From positions 1-24,854 of the forward strand of contig JAOPXW010000200.1 of the NCBI GenBank assembly GCA_025964935.1: a DNA stretch of 24,854 nt. The letters are read 5' to 3'. The notes beneath the pieces are model-generated. The model saw only the letters and a program-made list of their open reading frames with translations, searched no databases and was not told where the DNA came from. A program made the translations under genes and the position numbers. Numbering within the stretch: the first letter of the stretch is position 1; each line of letters begins with the position of its first letter. Below are positions 16,940 to 24,426 of this stretch, in pieces. The DNA comes from Friedmanniella sp. (lineage in GTDB: Bacteria > Actinomycetota > Actinomycetes > Propionibacteriales > Propionibacteriaceae).

Positions 16940-17280
16940 GCAGCGCCGGAGACCTGCTCGACCAGGCATCGGCGATGCTCGCGGCCCCCACCGCGCACAG
17001 CAACCGGATGGCGTGCTGGATCGCCCGCGCCGCGCTGGAGGCGGCGGTCGACGAGCTTCTCGACGCCCGCCAGTGCCAGGCACCCGAGGCGTGCATGCGG
17101 AGCAGGCTGTCGGTGCTGCAGGTGGCCTATCTCGATGACCCGGCGCTCGTGGTCCAGGCCGAGTACGCGTGGCACAACCTGTCCTCGGTCTGCCATCACC
17201 ACGCCTTCGAGCTCACCCCATCGGGCCCCGAGGTGCGCCACCTGATCGACGTGGCCGCCGGCCTCACCCCGGAAAGGTGA
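16936..17280 (+). CDS. Small HEPN-like helical protein, partner of the decayed ATPase
   Basis: The 114-residue product starts at ATG 16936, overlapping the previous TGA as ATGA, so it was translationally coupled to the decayed upstream ORF. It is mostly helical: DLLDQASAMLAAPT, CWIARAALEAAVDELLDARQC, LSVLQVAYLDD, then AEYAWHNLSSVCHHHAFELTP. The central ARQALE-type helix and the closing CHHHAFEL recall HEPN-like domains, but no clear Rx4-6H nuclease motif is present, so this is a fold guess only. The frame is unbroken. The last codons (acc ccg gaa agg tga) lie in the arm of a hairpin repeat, so the original C-terminus may have been replaced. Confidence 0.7.
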   Translation: MSSAGDLLDQASAMLAAPTAHSNRMACWIARAALEAAVDELLDARQCQAPEACMRSRLSVLQVAYLDDPALVVQAEYAWHNLSSVCHHHAFELTPSGPEVRHLIDVAAGLTPER

Positions 17281-17344
17281 CGCCAGTGACCCCGGTCTGC
17301 CCCGATGCGGTTATTTCAGCTCACTGGCGTCACGTTTCCGGGGT
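17266..17344. repeat. Long hairpin repeat (copy B) filling a convergent gene gap
   Basis: Arms 17266-17289 and 17321-17344 are complementary over 24 bp with one mismatch (core ccccggaaa then gtgacgccagtga), with a 31-nt loop. The whole gap between two convergent stops is this element: the left arm contains the TGA of the HEPN-like gene, and the right arm reaches the stop of the acyl-CoA dehydrogenase gene. It can serve as a two-way terminator. Its arms recur in altered form at 607-682, so it belongs to a dispersed family, perhaps REP-like or a small non-autonomous mobile element. Confidence 0.7.
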
Positions 17345-18516
17345 CAGACCCGCGAGGAGACGCCCGCCAGCAGCTGACGGGCCATCACGACCCGCTGCAC
17401 CTGGTTGGTGCCCTCGTAGATCTGGGTGATCTTCGCGTCGCGCATCATCCGCTCCACCGGGTAGTCGCGGGTGTAGCCGTAGCCGCCGAGCAGCTGGACG
17501 GCGTCGGTGGTGATCTCCATGGCCACGTCGGAGGCGAAGCACTTGGCCGCCGCCCCGAAGTAGGTCAGGTCGGCGTCACCGCGCTCGGACTTCGCCGCGG
17601 CCGCGTACGTCAGCTGACGCGCCGCCTCCAGCTTCATCCCCATGTCGGCGAGCATGAATTGCAGTCCCTGGAACTCCGCCACCGCCCTGCCGAACTGCCG
17701 CCGCTCCTGGACGTAGCCCAGCGCGTAGTCGAGCGCCCCCTGGGCGATGCCGACCGCCTGCGCCGCGATGGTGATCCGGGTGTGGTCGAGGGTCCTCATG
17801 GCCGTGGCGAAACCGCTGCCCTCCGCCCCGACCATCCGGTCGCCGGGAATGCGCACCTGGTCCAGGTAGACCTCACGGGTGGGTGAGCCCTTGATGCCGA
17901 GCTTGCGCTCCGGCGCCCCGAACGACACCCCCTCGTCGCCCTTCTCGACGACGAACGCGCTGATGCCCTTCGACCGCGCCCCGGGGTCGGTCACGGCGAA
18001 GACGGTGTAGAACTCCGACACCCCGGCGTTGGTGATCCAGCGCTTGACGCCGTTCAGGACCCAGCCGTCGCCGGAGCGTACGGCGCGGGTGGCCATGCTC
18101 ACCGCGTCCGACCCGGCGTCCGGCTCGGACAGGCAGTAGGACGCCATCGCGTCACCACGGGCCAGCGGCGGCAGGTATCTCTGCCGCAGCTCCTCGCTGC
18201 CGGCCAGCAGCCAGGGCAGCGAGGCCAGCTTGTTGACGGCCGGGATCAGCGACGAGGACGCACAGGCCCGCGCCACCTCCTCGATCACGATCACCGTGGC
18301 CAGCGCGTCCGCCCCGACCCCGCCGTACGCCTCGGGCACGTGCGGGGCGTGGAAGTCCGCGGCCCGCAGCGCCGCGAAGGACGCCTGGGGGAACTCGCCC
18401 CGTTCGTCCACCTCCGCCGCGTGCGGGGCGACCTTGGCGTCGCACACCTCCCGGACCGCGGCCCTGAACGCCTCGTGCTCCTCGTTGGGGCGGTACATCC
18501 CGGCGAAATCGCTCAT
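17344..18516 (-). CDS. Acyl-CoA dehydrogenase
   Basis: The 390-residue FAD flavoprotein catalyses alpha,beta-dehydrogenation of an acyl-Co[12 protein letters not shown] (127-137) and WITNAG (160-165) are the flavin/substrate signatures, [15 protein letters not shown] lies at about 272-286, [20 protein letters not shown] at 341-360, and [10 protein letters not shown] puts the catalytic Glu at residue 368. It belongs to the short/branched-chain group; the chain preference cannot be read from this. ATG 18516 is preferred to upstream 18555 because a TANNNT -10 lies 6 nt before it, implying a leaderless mRNA. It stands alone at the end of the minus-strand block. Confidence 0.93.
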   Translation of the reverse strand: MSDFAGMYRPNEEHEAFRAAVREVCDAKVAPHAAEVDERGEFPQASFAALRAADFHAPHVPEAYGGVGADALATVIVIEEVARACASSSLIPAVNKLASLPWLLAGSEELRQRYLPPLARGDAMASYCLSEPDAGSDAVSMATRAVRSGDGWVLNGVKRWITNAGVSEFYTVFAVTDPGARSKGISAFVVEKGDEGVSFGAPERKLGIKGSPTREVYLDQVRIPGDRMVGAEGSGFATAMRTLDHTRITIAAQAVGIAQGALDYALGYVQERRQFGRAVAEFQGLQFMLADMGMKLEAARQLTYAAAAKSERGDADLTYFGAAAKCFASDVAMEITTDAVQLLGGYGYTRDYPVERMMRDAKITQIYEGTNQVQRVVMARQLLAGVSSRV

Positions 18517-18522
18517 CTCCGC

Positions 18523-18552
18523 AGCGTAACCGCGAAACCTACTGACCGGTAA
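18523..18552 (-). promoter_or_regulatory. Promoter of the acyl-CoA dehydrogenase gene, leaderless
   Basis: On the minus strand TACGCT (18523-18528) ends 6 nt before ATG 18516, with TTACCG (18547-18552) 18 nt upstream as a -35. ACCGGT (18545-18550) overlaps the -35, and CCGGT-gct-ACCGG (18560-18572) lies next to it. These are possible sites for a TetR-type fatty-acid regulator, which is speculation. Confidence 0.5.
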
Positions 18553-18565
18553 CAACGAGCCGGTG

Positions 18566-18919
18566 CTACCGGGGCGTCCGCGTCCCCTGGTGGAACCGGA
18601 CGCGCCAGCCGGGTCCGGCCCCGCGCACCCACACCGAGCTGCGCAGCGAGCCGGCCTCCCCCAGCACCTCGTAGGTCAGCAGCACGACGTCGTCCCCCAG
18701 CCGTACGGGGGTGAAGCCGACCGCCTCACCGGACACGCCGGGGTCCTGGGCCAGGGCCGCCACGATGGCGTCCCGGTCCCACACCCGCCCGGACGCCCCG
18801 AACTCCCGGTAGTCGGGGTGCAGCAGCGCCTCGACCACGGCCGGCTGCGACCGTACGCCGGGATCGAGCAGCGCCTGCTCCAGCCGGACCACCTGCTCCA
18901 GGTCGTCGGTGTCGCTCAC
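18566..18919 (-). CDS. DUF4440/NTF2-like protein
   Basis: The 117-residue product has the pattern of small NTF2-fold proteins: a leading helix ([15 protein letters not shown]), [22 protein letters not shown], then beta strands ending [32 protein letters not shown] is typical of the DUF4440 subgroup. No catalytic function can be assigned. The start is GTG 18919, 13 nt after the stop of the isomerase gene, so the two are probably co-transcribed. Confidence 0.8.
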   Translation of the reverse strand: MSDTDDLEQVVRLEQALLDPGVRSQPAVVEALLHPDYREFGASGRVWDRDAIVAALAQDPGVSGEAVGFTPVRLGDDVVLLTYEVLGEAGSLRSSVWVRGAGPGWRVRFHQGTRTPR

Positions 18920-18932
18920 CCGGCGGGCCCGG

Positions 18933-19691
18933 TCAGGCCGGGGGCCCGGCCAGCAGGTAGGTCCGGCTGTCGATCACGGCGCTCAGCAGGTCGCCGGCGC
19001 TGTTGTCCAGCTCGACGACCCGCAGGGCCTCGGGTGCGGCGGCGAGGAAGTCCCAGACCGGCAGCACCCCCGACCCGACCGCCACCTGGCGGGAGGTGTC
19101 GAGGCTGCCGTCGCCGTCCTTGACGTGCAGCGCCACCACCCGGTCGCCGAGCCGGGTCAGCAGCGCGGGCACGTCGGCCCCGCCGGCGTACGCCCAGTAG
19201 GTGTCGACCTCGAGCACGACGGCCGGGTCGAGGTGGTCGGCCAGCACCTCCAGGCCGTGCCGGCCCTCGATCATCGCCTCCAGCTCGTGCTGGTGGTTGT
19301 GGTAGCCGACCCGCAGGCCGAAGTCGACCGCGAGGGCCGCCGCCGCGTTCAGAGCCGCCGCGGTCGCTGCGATGTCAGCGGCGCTCTGCCACTGGGCGAC
19401 CGGGACGTGCGGCTCGATCACCGTCTGCACCCCGAGGTCGCGGGCCGCCGCGAAGATGGCGGGCTGGTCACCGGTCAGCAGGCCGACGTGGGTGGTCGGC
19501 GCGCTCAGGCCGTGCCGCGGCAGGGCTGTGCGCAGGTCGTCGGCGAACCGGTCCAGCTGGAAGGGCTCGACCTGGGTGAAGCCGGCCCCGGCCAGACGTC
19601 CCAGGGTGCCGTCGAAGTCGGCGGCCAGGGCCTCGCGCAGCGTGTAGAGCTGGACCGAGAGCTCGGCCGTGGTCGGGGTAGGGCTGGTCAT
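18933..19691 (-). CDS. Sugar phosphate isomerase/epimerase (TIM barrel)
   Basis: The 252-residue member of the AP-endonuclease-2-like barrel family starts MTSPTPTTAELSVQLYTLRE. Metal-site motifs are TVIEPHVP, VGYHNHQHELE, VLEVDTYWAYAGG, ALHVKDGDG and VVELD near the end. The VQLYTLRE opening is typical of secreted or cytosolic sugar epimerases acting on unphosphorylated sugars, but the substrate is unknown. The frame is open to 20555, but ATG 19691 is chosen for homology and for the TAGGGT box 8 nt upstream. It is followed by the DUF4440 gene. Confidence 0.88.
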   Translation of the reverse strand: MTSPTPTTAELSVQLYTLREALAADFDGTLGRLAGAGFTQVEPFQLDRFADDLRTALPRHGLSAPTTHVGLLTGDQPAIFAAARDLGVQTVIEPHVPVAQWQSAADIAATAAALNAAAALAVDFGLRVGYHNHQHELEAMIEGRHGLEVLADHLDPAVVLEVDTYWAYAGGADVPALLTRLGDRVVALHVKDGDGSLDTSRQVAVGSGVLPVWDFLAAAPEALRVVELDNSAGDLLSAVIDSRTYLLAGPPA

Positions 19692-19699
19692 GGGCCGAA

Positions 19700-19724
19700 A
19701 CCCTACGCCGGACGACCGTCCGGC
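19700..19724 (-). promoter_or_regulatory. Internal leaderless promoter of the isomerase gene with adjacent palindrome
   Basis: On the minus strand TAGGGT (19700-19705) ends 8 nt before ATG 19691 and contains the TAG stop of the EI24 gene. Immediately upstream is GCCGGACG-ac-CGTCCGGC (19707-19714/19717-19724), an 8-bp perfect inverted repeat in the last EI24 codons. It could be an operator or simply coding sequence; no -35 match was seen. Confidence 0.4.
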
Positions 19725-20482
19725 CGCAGACCGGGCTCGTCGAGCAGCTGCCGGGCCAGCAGGGTGCCCGCCGCGGTCGCCGCGGGGAAGACGAGAACGC
19801 CCAGGAACGGCAGCGACAGCAGCAGGAAGGTGGGCACCCCCAGACCGAGGACGCGCGCCCACCCGCGCCGCAGCACCGCCGTACGGGAGGCCAGGGTGAG
19901 CCGGCCCCGCCGCTCCAGCGGGGAGCCGACGAGCTCCAGGCACAGCAGCCAGCCGCCGACGCAGGCGGACCCGACCGGGGCGGCCACCTGGCCCAGCGCG
20001 GGGATGAGGCCGACCAGCAGGAAGGCCGCCGCGGACAGCACCGACAGCCCCACCAGCACCGCCGACTGGCGCAGGGCCCGCAGCAGCCCGGTGGCGAGGC
20101 GCTCGTCCCGGGGCTCGGGGGGGTGCCCGCACTCGTGGTCCACCGCCTCGGAGATGGCGTCGTAGAGCGGCGAGCCCAGCGCCAGGGTGAGGGTGCTGAA
20201 CAGCAGCACCATGACCAGGACCGACCCGCCCAACACCCCGAAGCCGACCACGACCCGGACCAGCCCGGTCAGGCTCGGCGCCCACCGGTCCGCGAACGGG
20301 GTCAGCCACCCGACCACGGCCGACAGCCGGGTCACCAGCAGCACCAGGACCACCGTGAACAGGATCGAGGTGACCAGCGGCGGCAGGGCCCCCAACCAGA
20401 ACAGCCGTGGTCTCCGCATCAGCAGCCGGCCGCCGCGCGCGAGCAGGGCGGCGCCGGCGGCGGCGTCTCGGAGGGCGGGCAT
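19703..20482 (-). CDS. EI24 (CysZ-like) membrane protein
   Basis: The 259-residue product opens MPALRDAAAGAALLARGGRLL and has hydrophobic segments near 30-50, 75-105, 140-165, 175-190 and 215-240. The order LFWLGALPPLVTSILF, LGSPLYDAISEAVD and a final pair of helices around FLLLSLPFLGVLVFPAA fits the EI24/CysZ domain. CysZ itself imports sulfate; most actinobacterial EI24 proteins are uncharacterised and no sulfur genes are nearby, so transport is not assumed. ATG 20482 has no ribosome-binding site but has a -10 box 6 nt upstream. Confidence 0.85.
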   Translation of the reverse strand: MPALRDAAAGAALLARGGRLLMRRPRLFWLGALPPLVTSILFTVVLVLLVTRLSAVVGWLTPFADRWAPSLTGLVRVVVGFGVLGGSVLVMVLLFSTLTLALGSPLYDAISEAVDHECGHPPEPRDERLATGLLRALRQSAVLVGLSVLSAAAFLLVGLIPALGQVAAPVGSACVGGWLLCLELVGSPLERRGRLTLASRTAVLRRGWARVLGLGVPTFLLLSLPFLGVLVFPAATAAGTLLARQLLDEPGLRPDGRPA

Positions 20483-20488
20483 GCCGTG

Positions 20489-20494
20489 AGGATA
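20489..20494 (-). promoter_or_regulatory. -10 box TATCCT, leaderless start of the EI24 gene
   Basis: TATCCT on the minus strand fits TANNNT and ends 6 nt before ATG 20482. It lies in the 38-nt gap after purE. No clear -35 is visible. Confidence 0.5.
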
Positions 20495-20520
20495 GAGCCT
20501 CGGCGGGACGTCGGTGTGGC

Positions 20521-21036
20521 TCAGGCGGGGTCGACCGAAGCGCGTACGGCGGCACCCTTGGCCTCGGCCGCCTGCCGCAGCTCGTCCTGGAAGCGCAGCA
20601 TCCGCTCCGTCAGCTCCGGGTCGCCGGCGGCCAGGATGCGGACGGCGAGCAGCCCGGCGTTACGGGCGTTGCCGATGGCCACCGTGGCGACCGGCACCCC
20701 GGCGGGCATCTGCACGATCGAGAGCAGCGAGTCCATCCCGTCCAGGTACTTCAGGGCCACCGGCACCCCGATCACCGGCAGCGGTGTCAGGGCGGCCAGC
20801 ATGCCCGGCAGGTGCGCGGCCCCGCCGGCGCCGGCGATCAGCACCTGCAGCCCACGGGTGTGGGCCTCGCGGCCGTACGCCAGCATCGCCTCGGGCATCC
20901 GGTGGGCGGAGACCACGTCGGCTTCGTACGCCACCCCGAACTCCGCCAGCGCCTCACCGGCCGCGCGCATCGTCGGCCAGTCGGAGTCGGACCCCATCAC
21001 GATCCCGACCCGGGGTGTGGTCGTGGGCTCAGGCAT
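20521..21036 (-). CDS. purE: N5-carboxyaminoimidazole ribonucleotide mutase
   Basis: The 171-residue product has all class I PurE motifs: [14 protein letters not shown] (10-23), [11 protein letters not shown] with the catalytic His at 45, [20 protein letters not shown], and the run [20 protein letters not shown]. It moves the carboxylate of N5-CAIR to give CAIR in purine synthesis, following PurK. ATG 21036 overlaps the 3' end of purK by 8 nt, so the pair is coupled. Confidence 0.97.
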   Translation of the reverse strand: MPEPTTTPRVGIVMGSDSDWPTMRAAGEALAEFGVAYEADVVSAHRMPEAMLAYGREAHTRGLQVLIAGAGGAAHLPGMLAALTPLPVIGVPVALKYLDGMDSLLSIVQMPAGVPVATVAIGNARNAGLLAVRILAAGDPELTERMLRFQDELRQAAEAKGAAVRASVDPA

Positions 21037-22198
21037 CGGGGTCCCCCATCAGGTAGGCCGCCGCGTGCCGGGCACGCTTGCGGGTGGCCTCCAGGTCGTC
21101 CCCGAAGGCCGTGACGTGTCCGACCTTGCGCCCGGGTCGGACCTCCTTGCCGTAGAGCTCCACCCCGATCCGGCGGTCGCGGGCGAAACAGTGCAGCAGG
21201 GCCGAGGGCAGGTCGGCCACCGAGCCGCCGAGCACGTTGGCCATCACCGTCCACGGGGCGCGGGTGGTCGGGTCGCCCAGGGGCAGGTCCAGCACCGCGC
21301 GCAGGTGGTTGTCGAACTGGGACGTGTGGGCGCCATGGATGCTCCAGTGGCCGGTGTTGTGCGGCCGCATGGCCAGCTCGTTCACGACCACCGACCCGTC
21401 GGCCCGCTCCATCAGCTCCACCGCCAGCAGCCCGACGACGCCCAGCTCGTGTGCGATCCGGAGCGCCAGCTGCTGCGCGGTGACCGACTGCTCCTCGGTC
21501 AGCCCGGGGGCGGGTGTGGTGGTCTCGACACAGATCCCGTCCCGCTGGACCGACTCCGAGACCGGGTAGGCCACGGCCTGGCCGGACGGGGACCGGACCA
21601 CGAGCGCGCTGAGCTCGCGGCGGAAGTCGACGAACTCCTCGGCGATGACCTGCACCCCGGGGGCCAGGTCGGCGAACGGCGTCGGGGCGTCCTCGGGTCC
21701 GTCCAGCTTCCAGACCCCCTTGCCGTCGTAGCCCCCGCGGGAGGTCTTGGCGATCACCGGCCAGCCCGTCCGGTCGGCGAACGCCACCAGCGCCGCCGCG
21801 TCGGGGACGACCTGGTGGGTGGGGCACGGGGCGCCCATGGCGGTCAGCCGCTGCCGCATCACGACCTTGTCCTGGGCGTGCACCAGGGCCGCGGGGCCGG
21901 GCCGGACGGCGGTCCCGGCGGCCTCGAGCTGCTGCAGCAGGGCGGTGGGCACGTGCTCGTGGTCGAAGGTGAGGACGTCGCAGCGGGCCGCGAACTCCTG
22001 CACGGTCGCCGGGTCGGTGTAGTCGCCGACGGTGACGTCGTGCACCACCCCCGCCGCGGACACGTCCGGCCCCTCGGCGAGCAGCGCGACCCGGACCCCG
22101 AGCGGGACGGAGGCGGTGTACATCATGCGGGCCAGCTGGCCGCCGCCGATGATGCCCACCACGAACGGACGGGAGCGGGGTGCGGCGAGGTCGGTCAC
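21029..22198 (-). CDS. purK: N5-carboxyaminoimidazole ribonucleotide synthase
   Basis: The 389-residue ATP-grasp enzyme makes N5-CAIR from AIR, bicarbonate and [16 protein letters not shown] at about 13-26 is the N-terminal motif, [18 protein letters not shown] the ATP-grasp loop, [13 protein letters not shown] the nucleotide-binding strand, and [18 protein letters not shown] the active-site signature of PurK. GTG 22198 is supported by the TAGGCT box 8 nt upstream. It is the first gene of the purK-purE pair. Confidence 0.96.
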   Translation of the reverse strand: MTDLAAPRSRPFVVGIIGGGQLARMMYTASVPLGVRVALLAEGPDVSAAGVVHDVTVGDYTDPATVQEFAARCDVLTFDHEHVPTALLQQLEAAGTAVRPGPAALVHAQDKVVMRQRLTAMGAPCPTHQVVPDAAALVAFADRTGWPVIAKTSRGGYDGKGVWKLDGPEDAPTPFADLAPGVQVIAEEFVDFRRELSALVVRSPSGQAVAYPVSESVQRDGICVETTTPAPGLTEEQSVTAQQLALRIAHELGVVGLLAVELMERADGSVVVNELAMRPHNTGHWSIHGAHTSQFDNHLRAVLDLPLGDPTTRAPWTVMANVLGGSVADLPSALLHCFARDRRIGVELYGKEVRPGRKVGHVTAFGDDLEATRKRARHAAAYLMGDPDA

Positions 22199-22206
22199 GG
22201 GGTCTG

Positions 22207-22212
22207 AGCCTA
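22207..22212 (-). promoter_or_regulatory. -10 box TAGGCT, leaderless start of purK
   Basis: TAGGCT on the minus strand ends 8 nt before the GTG start of purK, so the mRNA would begin at the start codon or within a base or two. No clear -35 and no purine-regulator palindrome were seen in the 127 bases up to the GtrA gene. Confidence 0.5.
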
Positions 22213-22265
22213 GTCACCCGGACCGGATTCCGGGCACGCTGTCCGTCCGCGCGGGGGTGGCGGTG

Positions 22266-22317
22266 AGTTGTGGAGAAGATCCGGCGTGGAGTACCGCGCC
22301 GGATCTTCGCCACAACT
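22266..22317. repeat. Inverted repeat/hairpin between the GtrA gene and purK
   Basis: Arms 22266-22286 (agttgtggagaagatccggcg on +) and 22297-22317 are complementary over 21 bp with one mismatch, with a 10-nt loop. It lies 9 nt past the stop of the GtrA gene and upstream of the purK promoter, so it likely terminates the envelope operon. Its length and clean symmetry exceed a usual terminator and suggest a dispersed repeat. It is unrelated in sequence to the hairpins at 607-682 and 17266-17344. Confidence 0.65.
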
Positions 22318-22325
22318 GCGGTCCG

Positions 22326-22787
22326 TCAGCGCAGCCGGAAGATGACCCCGCGCTGCACGATGAAGTTGACCGTGGTGGCGACACCCTGGGCGACCACGAA
22401 CGCCCCCAGCTGGACCGCGAGCCGCCCCAGGCCCTGCCCGGTGAGGAACGTGAACATCAGGCTGAACAGCCCCACCTGCAGGGCGAAGGTGACCGCGTAC
22501 AGCACGACGACGGCCAGGAACCGCCGCCGGGAGGGCTCGGCGCGGAAGGTCCAGCGCCGGTTGATCAGGTACGCCGTGGTGGTCCCGGCCACGAAGGACA
22601 GCGCCTTGGCCGGGGTGTGACCGAGTCCCAGGTGCATCAGCAGCACCAGCAGCCCGAAGTCGACCAGGGCCGACAGCCCCCCGGTGAGGACGAAGCGGAC
22701 CAGCTGGTCCCGCAGCGGCAGCGGGCTGGTCAGGGAGGCCACCGGCAGTTCGACGGGCTGCGGCAGCTGGGCCTGGTGGTCGCTCAC
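22326..22787 (-). CDS. GtrA family membrane protein
   Basis: The 153-residue product has four hydrophobic helices after a short cytoplasmic lead. FVLTGGLSALVDFGLLVLL opens the domain; YLINRRWTFRA is the conserved GtrA signature between helices 2 and 3; and TVNFIVQRGVIFR ends it. The family is thought to help translocate undecaprenyl-linked sugars across the membrane. GTG 22787 is selected because it overlaps the stop of the PH-domain gene as GTGA; the frame further upstream is only a shadow of that gene. It is the last gene of the GT2-GT4-PH operon. Confidence 0.9.
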   Translation of the reverse strand: MSDHQAQLPQPVELPVASLTSPLPLRDQLVRFVLTGGLSALVDFGLLVLLMHLGLGHTPAKALSFVAGTTTAYLINRRWTFRAEPSRRRFLAVVVLYAVTFALQVGLFSLMFTFLTGQGLGRLAVQLGAFVVAQGVATTVNFIVQRGVIFRLR

Positions 22788-23305
22788 GGCCGGCTCGCCG
22801 AGCCCGACCAGTCGGGGAAGGCCGGGTCGCCGAACAGCAGCTCGGTCATCTCGGCGTGCACGTGCTCCACGTCGGGGACGTCGCGGAGCGAGATGGTGCC
22901 GCCCTCGGCCGCGGTCGAGACGTTCAGGGTGCCGCAGCCGAGCATCCGGTCGAGCAGGCTGCGCTCGCTGGCCACGTCGTTGATCCGGTTCAGGGGGAGC
23001 TCCAGGCTGGTCTTGGCCAGGACCCCGCGACGGGTGATCAGCCGCCGGTCGGTGACGGTGTAGGTGGTGGTCCGCCAGCGGAGGAAGGGCACCAGGACCC
23101 ACCACACCACCAGCACCGCGCCGAGGGCGAGGATGGCCAGCTGACCGACCGGTCGGTAGTCCCGCGGCACCAGGGCGGCCCCGGCCCCGACGGCCGCCCC
23201 CACCGCGACCAGGGCGGCGGCGGGCAGGATCAGGGCCTTCGCGTGGGTACGGGTGTGGACGATCTCGTGCTCGTCGGCGCCGAGCAGCTTCGGTGACAGT
23301 CCCAC
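22784..23305 (-). CDS. PH-domain (bPH2, YdbS-like) membrane protein
   Basis: The product is about 173 residues. KLLGADEHEIVHTRTHAKAL precedes two membrane helices (ILPAAALVAVGAAVGAGAAL, and a second around LAILALGAVLVVWWVLV). The bPH2 motif follows: TYTVTDRRLITRRGVLAKT, then LPLNRINDV, with the GCGTLNVSTA strand later. The function of such proteins is not defined. Two starts are possible: GTG 23305, where homology begins (VGLSPKLLG), and GTG 23323, which has GGAGG 10 nt upstream; the shorter is given here. It sits between GT4 and GtrA genes, suggesting an envelope role. Confidence 0.85.
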   Translation of the reverse strand: MGLSPKLLGADEHEIVHTRTHAKALILPAAALVAVGAAVGAGAALVPRDYRPVGQLAILALGAVLVVWWVLVPFLRWRTTTYTVTDRRLITRRGVLAKTSLELPLNRINDVASERSLLDRMLGCGTLNVSTAAEGGTISLRDVPDVEHVHAEMTELLFGDPAFPDWSGSASRP

Positions 23306-23369
23306 TCGTCCATGCTGACACACGATCGGCCCCCCTCCGGGTGCCCGAGCGGGCCCGCCACCTCCAGGA

Positions 23370-24422
23370 TCAGCCCGCGAGCCGGACCAGGATCTGCTCG
23401 TAGGCGCCCACCATGGCCCGGGCGTCGAAGCGCTGGGCGCTGCGGCGTACGCGGTCCCGGTCGGCGTCCCGGGCCAGCTTGACCGCCTCGGCCAGCGCGT
23501 CCGGTGTGCAGTCCCGCGCCACCATCCCGCCGTCGGTCCCGACCACCTCGGCCGCAGCCCCGCTCGGGAAGGCGGCGACCGGGGTCCCGCAGGCCATCGC
23601 CTCGACCAGGGCCAGCCCGAACGGCTCGGCCCAGACCGAGGAGGAGATGAAGACCGCGCCCCGCGCCAGCTGGGCGGGGAGCGCGTGGTGGTCGATGTGG
23701 CCGCGGTGCACCACGTCCTCGTCCAGCAGCGGCCGGATCCGGGTCTCGAAGTAGGCCCGGTCGGAGATCGGGCCGCTGAACTCGAGCCGCATCCCCGCCG
23801 TCCGCGCCGCCTCGATGGCCAGGTGCAGGCCCTTCTCCGCCGTCACCCGGGCGGCCCAGACGGCCAGGTCCTGCTCGCTGCTCCCGCGGTCGCGCCAGCG
23901 GTCGAGGTAGACCCCGTTGGGCACGCAGCCCACCTCGGGCAGCACCGAGCGCCAGGAGGCGGTGTTGTGCTCGGAGACGCTGACGAACACGTGCCGTCGG
24001 CCCGGCTGCCAGCCGGGGGCGGTGATGATCTCGTTGACCCGCTCCAGGGTCGGCGGGGTGTGCAGCACGGTGAGCATCGGCAGGTCGGCCATGGCGAAGA
24101 ACGGCAGGTGCCCGAAGGAGTTGTTCAGCACCACGTCGTAGTCGCCGTGCCGGATCGTCCCGATCACCCCGTGCACCACCTCGGCCAGGTGCTCCTCGGA
24201 GCGGTCGGCACCGCCGGGCCCCGGGTGGGCCCCGAACACGAACCCCGCCCCCAGCACCGGGGCCAGCCGGGCGGCCGTCCGGGTGCCCTCCTTGGCGAAC
24301 AGCGTCACGTCGTGCCCGCGGCGTACGAGCTCGTTGGCCACCACCGCCGTGTGCATCTCGGTGCCGCCCAGGAAGGGGTCGGAGATCGGGTGGTGCAGGT
24401 GGGCCAGCAGCGCGATCCTCAC
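23370..24422 (-). CDS. Glycosyltransferase family 4
   Basis: The 350-residue GT-B glycosyltransferase has an N-terminal domain opening MRIALLAHLHHPISDPFLGG, then TEMHTAVVANELVRRGHDVTLF. The linker has VPNGVYLDRW, and the C-terminal domain has WAARVTAEKGLHLAIEA and the GT4 signature EPFGLALVEAMACGTPVAAF with its EX7E glutamates. Donor and acceptor are not identifiable; glycolipid or wall polymer synthesis is likely from context. GTG 24422 begins 4 nt after the stop of the upstream GT2 gene, so they are co-translated. A 46-nt gap separates it from the PH-domain gene. Confidence 0.92.
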   Translation of the reverse strand: MRIALLAHLHHPISDPFLGGTEMHTAVVANELVRRGHDVTLFAKEGTRTAARLAPVLGAGFVFGAHPGPGGADRSEEHLAEVVHGVIGTIRHGDYDVVLNNSFGHLPFFAMADLPMLTVLHTPPTLERVNEIITAPGWQPGRRHVFVSVSEHNTASWRSVLPEVGCVPNGVYLDRWRDRGSSEQDLAVWAARVTAEKGLHLAIEAARTAGMRLEFSGPISDRAYFETRIRPLLDEDVVHRGHIDHHALPAQLARGAVFISSSVWAEPFGLALVEAMACGTPVAAFPSGAAAEVVGTDGGMVARDCTPDALAEAVKLARDADRDRVRRSAQRFDARAMVGAYEQILVRLAG

Positions 24423-24426
24423 CGGA

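Noticed and set aside
20123..22207. Plus-strand open frame of 694 codons opposite EI24, purE and purK
   Set aside because: Mirror frame of well-identified genes with low-complexity composition; no ribosome-binding site or family motif.
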